Shown here: in pieces, positions 13,126 through 24,000 of the stretch
Layout: each line of letters begins with the position of its first letter
Numbering within the stretch: the stretch's first letter is position 1
Origin: Motacilla alba alba
Lineage: Eukaryota > Chordata > Aves > Passeriformes > Motacillidae
Assembly: GCF_015832195.1 (NCBI RefSeq)
Contig: NC_052026.1
Span: 16,401,013-16,465,012, forward strand
DNA length: 64,000 nt
Direction of reading: 5' to 3'
The notes under the pieces: generated by a model
What the model was told of the DNA's origin: nothing
Databases searched by the model: none
Seen by the model: only the letters and a program-made list of their open reading frames with translations
Position numbers and translations under genes: made by a program

Positions 13126-16100
13126 GTATGGTGTTAAAAAACCCTAAACCTCACTTGGACTATTTGGCAAAATAACTTGAATTTTAACACTGCTATCCTG
13201 AAAGCTGTTTAAAGATGTGTGATAAAACTTCTGCAGGGTGGGTCTGTGCATATGAAGTAGAGCAGTAGGCTCTGCAGGAGTTCTCTCCTCTTCTTGTGCA
13301 GCAGGGGAGGACTTTAAAATTGGTGGCTACCTTCAGTAACCTGCTTTAGAACAGGCAGTGTTTGTCAGCTGTGACAGAGGACTGCTTTGGTAGCCACAGG
13401 GATGGAGACCCCATCACTGAGGATTACAGGGAGCACCCTCCCTCCCTGCCCCTCGTGCCCACCTCTCTGGCCTCTTGTCAGATCTGCCTGCCAGGAGCCT
13501 TACCAGGAATTAAAGTTGGCGTGTCCAGTTTATTTGGAACCAGACTAAGATTGGTAAACAAGTTTAGCTTTCAGCAGGAAAAGAAAAGGCAGATTTGGCT
13601 TGAAATTCATTCCTGCATGTGTGTAAAAAAAAAAATAAATTATTTATTACAGCAAAACTCATTTTAGGTTCCTGGATGAGATGAGCAATTTTATGGTTGG
13701 TTACTTCAGGAACTTATCAAAATTTCTGCTCCACACCTTCTGTCAAGCAAATGCCTTTCCAACCCTGTGTTAATTAATTAATGGTTAGCAGTCATATCAG
13801 TTTCTCCTGATTCTTACACTGGCATTAATACTCCATTTTTCAGCCACTGAGAATGAGTGTAATGAATGCGGGCATGTCATGGAACCAATGAGTGATAGTA
13901 GCTATAACTTCTAAATTAATTCTTGCAGATCAGGCTAAATGAAGAAACTATCCAAGATGTGGTACAGGCAGCTGATCTCCTGCTGCTTACAGACTTAAAA
14001 ACTCTCTGCTGTGAGTTTTTAGAAGGTTGCATAGCTGCTGAGAACTGTATTGGTATTCGGGACTTTGCACTGCACTATTGTTTGCATCATGTTCACTACC
14101 TTGCCTCAGAGTATCTGGAAACTCACTTTCGAGATGTCAGCAGCACAGAGGAATTCTTGGAACTGACTCCTCAAAAACTGAAAGAAGTGCTGTCGATGGA
14201 AAAGCTCAATGTTGGAAATGAAAGATACGTCTTTGAAGCGGTGATTAGGTGGATTTCTCATGATTCAGAATCCAGAAAGGTCAGGACATCCAAATGTTTG
14301 TATTTTGAACATGTCATAAATTGGAGTGTTCATTCTAATCAGTGGGAACTTGAAATAGATCTATTTCTTTCAGGACTAATTTTACAGAATTTATTGAATT
14401 TTGCCTGAAATGCAGACCATGGCATTGCAGTAAAAGGGTGAAAGCTGTGTGGATGATATATTATCTGCTGCCTTCATTATTTAATAGGCAATAAGAAAAA
14501 AAAAACACTGTTTTGACATTTGATGATATAATCTTGTTTAGATGATGGGAAAGCAAGTAGCATGTTTATAAAGAAACTTCGAGGGCTTGATGCATTTTCT
14601 TACTAACACCGTCTTGTATAGTTTATTACTTGCCAGTATCAAAAACTCTCAAGTATTTGCTAAGCACAGAAGCATCTGCATGCCCGGGTGCCTCCGTGCT
14701 GGGGGTGATTTGTGTCCTGCTGCCTCCCCAGGTGCACATGAAGGATGTGATGTCGGCAGTGTGGGTGTCGGGGCTGGACGCGGCGTATCTGCGCGAGCAG
14801 ATGATGAGCGAGCCGCTGGTCCGCGAGATCGTCAAGGAGTGCAACAACATCCCCCTGACACCCCCGCAGCAGGGAGAGGCCATGCTGGCCTCCTTCAAGC
14901 CCCGGGGCTACTCCGAGTGCATCGTGACTGTTGGGGGGGAAGAGAGAGTGTAAGTGTGCAGTGGCATGGCAGCTGGTCCCGGTGCCAGCACTCACCACTC
15001 TGAAAACACAGAGTGCAGGGAATGTGTGCACCTATTGCTTGTTACTCTATCATTTCAGTTGGTTTTAGGTTGGTCAGACACACCTAAAATACCTTTGGGG
15101 ATGATTCAGCAATAAATAGTTATTTTGTTTCTGACATTCAACTTGTAGTAAACTTGGAGTAGGGTTGTCTGTTCAGTAAGTGTTTGCTGTTTTTTTTTTT
15201 TTTAAACTGAATAGACTTAAACACAGAATCATTTCTGATGATCTGAAAAGCATCTATAACAAAACTTTAAAGTAATGAACATGTGCTTTAAAATATTTTG
15301 TTTATAACAGATGTGGTTCCAGAAAAAAAGTCATTATTAGTGCATCTGAGATAAGGTGAAAATTCCTGTTCCACGGAATATTCCCTTTCCTTTCTTGAGT
15401 ACCCCCTGCAGCAGAAGGGAGGGTTCAATCCTGTTTAAATAAATTAAGCATTTAGATGTTAGCTCTTTATAGAAGCATAGTAAACCACTCAGATAACATT
15501 TTGCGTGTCAGTTTGTGAATCACTTTACTCAGACATTACTAATACTCTCTATCAGTGCTTCTTAGCTCGTTCAAAGTTCATAAAAAAGGTTACAGGCAGA
15601 TACAGTAGGAATGAAGTGAATCAGCTTTTTATGTCTCCAAGTCTGTACAAGCTCAATTTACACGATTAGGTTTGGGGGTCTTCTCCTTACCAGGGAAATG
15701 CCATGTAATGAATAAACAGGAAAACAAGAACAAGCCAGCTTTGGACACGCGCTGTTAACAGTGAACTCGTAAAACTCTGTCTTTGTCTTTCTGTTTCTGT
15801 TTGTTCCCTCCCCACCCTGTGTTCAGATCACGGAAACCAACCTCAGTGATGCGGTGTATGTGTCCTCTTTATGATCCCAATAGACAGCTCTGGATTGAAC
15901 TTGCTCCTATGAGTATTCCAAGGATCAATCATGGAGTATTGTCAGCAGGTAAAGGGGAACTTCATCTTTGTAAAGTCAATGTTATGAAAACTTACCAGTG
16001 CCTCAAAATCTGAGATACAGCTTCTAATAATACATTTTCTTCAAGACTGACTGCACTGGGGTTATTTCATGCTTCCCCTTTGTCTGCCCAAAACTGTACT

Positions 16101-18032
16101 TGATTCTGTGAAAATCCCTGTCATCTGAGTGTCTTAAAATCACTATTCCTGCAACATTTTGTGGGAATCTGCTACATCTGTCTCTCCAGGAGTATTTAAT
16201 GTTTTAAGTAAATTCTAGTTGCTGCATCACTGAATATGTTGAAGGGTATCTGCAGGGGCACACTTGAGTCAGATGTGCTTTTACCTTCTCCAGTCCAGAG
16301 TCTGACCTGTGGCTGGTCTGGATCTCTTGGTGAATTCCAGAATACAGCTCACCAGTCACGTTGTTTTGCTCAGTGTGCAGGTGTGAGTCCTCTTTTTGAG
16401 AGTCCTGTTCTTAAGATCATGTTACATTTTGTTTTACAGAAGGATTTTTATTTGTGCTTGGTGGTCAGGATGAAAACAAGGGAACGCTAAGCTCTGGAGA
16501 GAAATATGATCCAGACACCAATTCATGGAGTTCCTTACCACCAATGCATGAGGCAAGATCTCTATCTAACTGTTGGGATTTAAGTTTTACTTTGGCAAAA
16601 TGTTCCTTTTCTTCTGCAAAATTTTATTCTGAATCTCCAGTCGCTTGCATCTTACACATTCAAAATCATGCTACAGACTGACTTCTGTTTATATCCTGTT
16701 GTTCTTGTGGTCTGATGCTGACTGCTGGATCTGGAAAAACTAAACAATTGGTGAAGAGCTAACTGTAAGATGAACTACAAAATTTCAGGAATTTCATAAT
16801 GAATCAGTCCTCTAGTATACTTAATGTTCTGCGTATACTGGCCTTCTAAAACAAGAGACCTCTGAGATGGACAAAGGGATCGGAGTGCAGAAAAGATGGA
16901 CAGAGGACTGGCCAACATACAGAACTTGGCTTGCACAGACATATTTAGGTTTGGTTTGAGTTAATGCTTCCTTCTTCATAATTACATTCCATCAAAAAGT
17001 TAACAGTTTGTTATTTGTAAACATATATCCTTAATACACCTGTGTTTTTATCTTTGTAAATCAGCACGGGGTGTTTATTAAGAAGTTGTTTACCACAGGT
17101 TTTTCCTCTTTGCAATCTCTGGTTGACAAAAGCATGTAGATTTGACTACAATTTTAGTGATGCTGTATTAAATTTCCTGCTTGTGATATGTTTGCTGTGA
17201 GACTGAGGGGTAGCTGGGCTCATACATACAAAATAGAAGAGCTGCCTTTGCACAGAGAATGGGTCCAGGCTTTGCTGCTAGAGAGACCTGAAAGCAACAG
17301 CTTCATTGTGGAGACCACCACTACGGGAACTGAAATATGGCCAAGCTCTGTTCTTAGATTTCTTTGTGGTCTCTTTGGCTTCTGCTGCTCTGCCTTTTTT
17401 ATTATTTTTTCCTTTTGATACCCTTTGTTTTGTTTAGTTGATTAAATTAATAATCTATGCTTATGAAGTTTAGGACTTCACCATTAAAAAAAAAAAAACC
17501 AAAACAAAAGCCAGGCATAATACCAATAGCACTTTGCAGACAGATACTCTGAAAAATAAGATTGTGTTCATTTATTCACAATGGCAGTTATGTTTTTCAA
17601 TGTTGACTTTATTGATGTTCCTTAGGCACGACATAATTTTGGTGTGGTAGAGATTGATGGGATTCTGTATATTCTGGGAGGTGAGGATGGTGAAAGGGAG
17701 CTGATCTCTATGGAGAGCTATGATATTTATAGCCGGACCTGGACCAAGCAGCCAGACTTGACCATGGTTAGAAAGGTAAAAACTACATCCTATATTATTG
17801 TGCTGCTTCTTGTTAAATAGTCAATGCAGATATATATGTGTGTGTGTGTGTATATATATATGTATAAAAATATGTATTTTAATCTTTTGCTTCAAGTAGA
17901 AGCTGTAGCAAATAGTTTCAAAATGAAATGAGAATGAGCAGCTTCTTCTCTCTTTATACACCAAAACAAAACTGTGCCTGAGCATTTTTATGCCTCGCAT
18001 TGTTTGACATGGGGTATAGGCAACCCAAATGC

Positions 18033-18067
<35 letters not shown>

Positions 18068-21000
18068 GACAGCTTTGAGCTCTCAATACTGTGCATTTGT
18101 GTGTCATTTCAGATATATTTTTCTTTTTTTTTTCCCATAAGATTGGCTGCTATGCAGCTATGAAGAAGAAAATCTATGCAATGGGTGGAGGCTCCTATGG
18201 AAAACTCTTTGAATCTGTGGAGTGTTACGACCCCAGGACCCAGCAGTGGACAGCAATCTGTCCTCTCAAAGAGAGGAGGTGAGGGAAAATGGAAGTGGGT
18301 GGGTACTAGATTGCTTTTCCAACCCTCTGATGGGAGGAAAGTGTCCTTTTTCTGATGAAGATGGCCTATGAATCTCACCAGGTCTTTCTGAGTAGTGGTG
18401 GCCTGTAGTTAACATGTGGCGGAGTAAAGACAAGCATCCAAGCAATAAATACAAATTTTGTAGAAACATAGCCCTAGTTCCCTGATGCAAAGTGAAAACA
18501 AGAACTTATAGTTCAATTGGAACTTCAGAGTATTTTTAGAGAGAAATATTTTTACTTTTTTTTTTTTTTGTCGTCTGAATTAGGTGCTTACAATTAATAT
18601 CCGTGACTCATCTTGTTGGATATTTAAGGCACCTGTGTGTATAAATAAATAAAAGAGTAAAAGATGAAGAAAGTTCAGAGGAGTATGCAAAAGGGTTTTG
18701 GTACCTGGCATTAATATTTTTTCCTTGTTTGGATTTTCAGATTTGGGGCAGTGGCCTGTGGAGTTGCCTCTGAGCTTTACGTATTTGGTGGGGTCAGGAG
18801 TCGTGACGACAGCCAAGCCAGTGAGATGGTGACGTGCAAATCAGAATTTTATCATGATGAGTTTAAAAGGTAACTGGCTGCAGCTCTAAACATAGATAAT
18901 AACTTGCCATCCAGTCATCTGCCTACTCCCTCACCCCTTGTTCCTGCACTCCAAATCACGTGAGGTCTGTGCCATGTGCCTGTTGCTCATTTCACTCATT
19001 GTCACCCAGTTTGGCTGTTACTGAAGGCCCATCCACTCCACTTTCCCCTCTAACATGCCAAGCCTAAAGCCCTGGAGCCACTGTGTGGGTCTTGAGTGCC
19101 CCTGGACAGGAGAAACACCTTGGTCACCCAGGGAGTTTGTGGTTCTTCCCCTGCACTCTGCAATTTCCCCAAGTGCAGGGTACTGCTGCCCCCACCCCTA
19201 CTCATGCCCACAGCTCCCTGTTGAGTGCTCATTACAGGTCTTTTCCAACCTAAATGATGCCATGGTTCTGTGGAGGAGTATATATATGTACAGGGATATT
19301 TCTTCATGATCCAATCCTATCTCCAAAGATTTGCAGAATAGGGAGTTCCTAAACTAGTGATAAGAAATTTGATGCATTTCTGTTCCACACATTTATAGCT
19401 GATGGCATCCCTGTAGGCTTTTGCCATAGGAAAGACACTATGGATGCTATACATCCCACAGGCACCTCACCACACTGCATGGCTCATCTCCTTCTGTTTC
19501 TTTTGAATTTGCTTCCAATTACTTCATTTCTTATCTCTTGGTTCTGGTAGTGGAATCCACCTTACTATATGTGGTAACCATTCAAAACGTTACCTGTTTT
19601 TTGTTTAGTCACCTTGTTCTCCAGTCATAACTGACAAGCTTGGTTCCTCCAGTGACTTTTTTCTTGCATATAACTGTAAATTGGATTATTCTTCTTTCAT
19701 AAATTAAATTTTAGAAAGACTTCATGGTCAGATGTTTCAAGGCTTGTTGACAAGTGAAGGAGATTAGCATGTCTTTATTAGAAGATCAAGACTGATTTAT
19801 GACAGTGACCTGTATAAAAGGACACAAAAATAGAACAGTAGATGTAAATTCATTATATAATTTTCTTGCAAGATATGGTTGTAAAGAGACTTTAATTTCT
19901 GTATGAAGAGGTCTTCTCTGTTGTTCAAAGTGATGTCTAAACTAGCTATAATCAAATGAAGCTGAAGAAGAATTGGTTAAAAGAAGCAGACCGATCAGAG
20001 GGGCTGTTGCTGCTGATGCTGCCTTAGTGTTTGCTAGCCTTCTGGAGGCTGGGGAAATGGTAGAAGTTTATTAATGTTTTGCAATAGGTCTTTAAAAGGG
20101 AAAGAACTGTGGAAAGAAGTGCTCCCCTCTCTCCTACTTGCTATTTTCAGCTGATTTACTTGAAATATTTCCAGCCTGATTCTGTTCTTCAGAAGGTTAT
20201 AGCTCATGATTCCTCAGTTTGGCTGCAAACCTGTTTCACTGGTTGATGCAGGTTGAGCTTCCTTGAAGTGGAGTTTGGGGAGCTGGGAGGGCCCAGCCTG
20301 GCTGCTGCAGGTGAGGCCGTGGTGCCACCTGCTGACTGCAGCGCCCACGCCTGCCGCAGTGCCATGGCTTTGTGTCTTTGCTTGGGGGCATCCCAGTGGG
20401 ACAGTGATAAAACTGCAGCTGGCCCAGCTGCTCTGAGTGCTGGCTGTGTGGTGTGAGGGCTGGCACGGGGCAGGGCAGGCAGCAGAGCTGACTGATGGAG
20501 CTGATGGAGGAGGCACGTGGGGAGGACAGCTGAGCTACCAGACTTTGCCTTTCTGCTCTGCCACTGCCCAGTCTGAGCTTGGAAATTTAACTCAGCATGA
20601 ACCTGCAGGCAGGGCACAGGTTTGGGGTGTTTCTGTGGACATTGGGGACCAGGGAAGGCTGGGATGGTGGCAGCTGCTCCCAGGGTTTGGAAGGCCCCAG
20701 CTCAGCCCTGGGGTGCTGTAGCCAGAAGAGGGTGCAGTGTCTCTGTGTTATGTTCCAGCACCCAGCTCTGTCAGTTATCCCAGGTTTCAGTACCCTCAGA
20801 CATCTGTGTAGCAGATCAGTTCTAGCATCCCAAACGAAAATTCACAGTGACTTTTTAAAAAGTTACTTGCCAATACTTTGTAATGAGCTGTGGGCTTTTC
20901 CAGCTGTTTTTAAGTAAGTGGAGAGCTCCATTATGTTCACTTTGTCTGTGGATGCAGAGAACTCTCTGGACTGCGAGTTCAGCTGTGGCTGGTGTTGGTT

Positions 21001-24000
21001 CTGGGGTACGTGCAGCAGTGCACACCTGTGTCATCTGCACAAATTTCCATGTGTGCCTCAGGCCTCATTGCCAGAGCACAGGCTCGAGCATCGTGCCAGG
21101 CACCCAGAGCCTGAGTGTCTGAGTTACAGGTTTTACTCCAGAGTGGATGTCTAAGGATGTACTCACATCAGTATATAAACATATTAATTCATGTAAGCTG
21201 CCATAATTCTGGCTTGAATTGGATTAAAGGACTGGAGTTGTCTAATATTGTTTACTTTGACAGTAACTTACTCCAAAATAACTCACAGAGCAGAGTCTTT
21301 CAAAATTGTTATTCTTAACCATGATGCAGACTTTTCAAAGACTGGGGATATGCTGAGATCTTCACACTAGCAAAAAAATAAACATTGAGACTCCTGTTAA
21401 GCTGTGCTGTATAAACAAGTAATAGAATAAATGAAGTGAGACAAAATAGTAGCATCCACATGAAATGTGAACAGGGTAATGTAGGAAATAATTCTCATAC
21501 TTGAAGTGCTGCTGTAACTGAGATTTTTCAATTAATAAATATTTTGTCAGGCTGTCTTTAGAGTCATGTGCATGAGTGGATTTAAGTGAGCCCAAAGATA
21601 GAAAAAGCTGTATGTCAGACTGCAGGGTTTTTGCAGGATGTAGATTTTTTTCAAAGGCCATAGATTGAGCTTTGTGTGCATTGTATCCTGTTTTTTTAAA
21701 TATCGATCAAGCTAAAAACAGATTTAATGAATGTGAAAATGGAAGATGGAAATGTGAAGGTATCCTTCACTCAGTGATCCAGTGTTGGTCTACTCCATAA
21801 AAAGCAGGAAGTCTTAAATACACACTCAAGACCTTGATGGGTCAGACTTCTATCAGAGTTCATAATTTATAATACACTTTTTGCACCATGTAGGTGAGTG
21901 GAGAATTGCATGATGTCTGTACACACTTGGGCTTTTTCTTTTCAGTGTGGGTGGTTGGAAATGTTTAATACAGCCCAAGTTGACTTCAGGATTCTTTGCA
22001 AGATCTGCTTGTGTACGGCCACTGTTGCCTTTCCCTGGTGGTCTGTAAGTGGGATAGGATTTCTTCTTTCTTCTCATGATTCAAAAAAGAATTACAAAAA
22101 TTTGCAGGTACTAAGGGGGATAAAAGCGAGAGAGAATTTTCAGCAGCAGTACTTTGGTAAAATATCCTTTACAATGTTCCTCTTGCTACTGGAACACCAT
22201 GGAAATAAGGAAGAGCTTTCAGCAGCATATAACTAGTGAACTAGATAGTCTTGTAACATAGTATGTGTAATTAGCAACATTCTTCCAGTCAGTGTGCAGG
22301 AATTTCATTAAAAGCAAGTGCTTATGCAAATGTAATGAGAACACTGATTGACAGCACTGTCAGATGAGAGGAATGTGGATTTTCATTCATTTCCAAGCTT
22401 CCTTTCTCAAGGGGTGATCTTGAGGTGACGTGTCTGGAATATGTTGGCTCTGTATCACATCTTTATTTACTTCCCACTTGGAAATAAAGCAGTTACCCCC
22501 ATCCCACTCGTTAACTACAGCAGTGTGGATGGATCATTTTGTTTGTCTCACTTAAAGACTGAAAGAAATTAGGATTCCTTCCCTTCTTTTTTTAAATTGG
22601 GTGGAAGCCTGTTCCTGTTTCAGAGCCATCACTTCTGCCCCTGGTTGCAGCAGGACTTGCCTTCCCCCTGCTCCTCTTGGACTCGGTTTGAGTGGAGCCA
22701 TCCCAGGGAAGTACGCAAGAGTTCTGTTCCAAGGACTGTTTTCAGATTCCTGAAGATTGTGAATTTTTGGTCATGGTGTTTTTTCCATACTGTTCAAACA
22801 GCAGGCACAACCCACATTAAGCTGGAGCTTAGTCAAATTCTGATGAAACGTGACCCCTTGCCCTTCCTGTCTTTGTTCCTTCCTCGTTTTAACTGCTAAA
22901 GCTGCTGTGAGTGTTCCTGAAAAGTGCTGCCTGTTTTTTAAAGCATACACGTTGAGAAAGCCTGAGGATGAATTTTCACAAGCAGCTACAGAAACTTTAA
23001 TACTGTCCTTTGGTGATGCACAGTAGGAAAATGCTTGGGTCTCACCCTGTGGGTTTAGGTTTTTCTATTTAAACTCCAAAACCCAGAGTATCCAGTGCAG
23101 ATAAACTCCTGATTTGATTTTTTTTCCATCCTTAACCTGGTTCTATAGTTAGAACTTTAAAAAAAATGATAGTCCAGTCTTCCTTCTGCATTTCTCTGCT
23201 CCTTACTCAGTTTTCAGAATTCTAGGTCATTTGCTACTAAAAAGCAATGAAAATACTGTGCCCTCCTCCTACAGTAAGGGAAGGAAGCTAATGAAATATG
23301 GTGCAAGTTGTTTTGATCTGTGAGAGTTTCTGAACCAGTGTAGAGAACTTCTCCTTTTCTCTCCTTAGTTCATCTGTCCTCCCCTGTGACAGCTACAAAC
23401 CATTTCCTTGCTTTGTGCAGAACGTTAATCCTTCAGTGAACAGCACAGACAAAATAATGGACAGCCAATCCTTTCATTTGCCCTTTAAAAATTGATTTCT
23501 GTCTCCAAGATAATTGATGTGGAGCAGCATCTCCTTCAGTGCCAGAAGAGTGGTTTACTTCTGAATCAGGACTTCAGATAATGCCAAATTTTCAAAGATC
23601 AGCAGTATCTGGGAGGGTATTTTCTAACTTTTTCCTTCAAATGAACCTGGTATAGCCATGAAAATATATGGGATGATTTTCAAAGGTTTCTCAGACCTTC
23701 ATGTTCTCTGTAAATTATTTAATAAAAAGTGGAGGACCAGTCCCCTAAAATGGCCTTGATTTGTGCATGTCAGGGTCTGTGTGTGGTAATTGTGACAGCA
23801 TCTGCAAAGGTGCAGCAGCATTTGTAGGAATTTGTTTCAGAAGCACATAGAGGATGCTGATAACTCTTGGGACCTCTTTATAAACCAGCATCCCATGTGG
23901 ATGAGGAGTACATCCCTACCTGTTTTCCAAAGGCTTCAACAAGAAAAACTGCTTTTCACACGGTGGAAAGATCAGGCTGATGTAGTGTTGAAATGAGCCT

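Noticed and set aside
13923..14408. Exon 3 frame extending to 14408
   Set aside because: The last 129 nt are intron. Exon 4 continues the gigaxonin sequence exactly from the donor at 14280.
20319..20337. CTCF-like sequence in GAN intron 9 (- strand, CAGCAGGTGGCA core)
   Set aside because: Only a partial match to the CTCF consensus by eye. Not enough without a matrix score or ChIP data.
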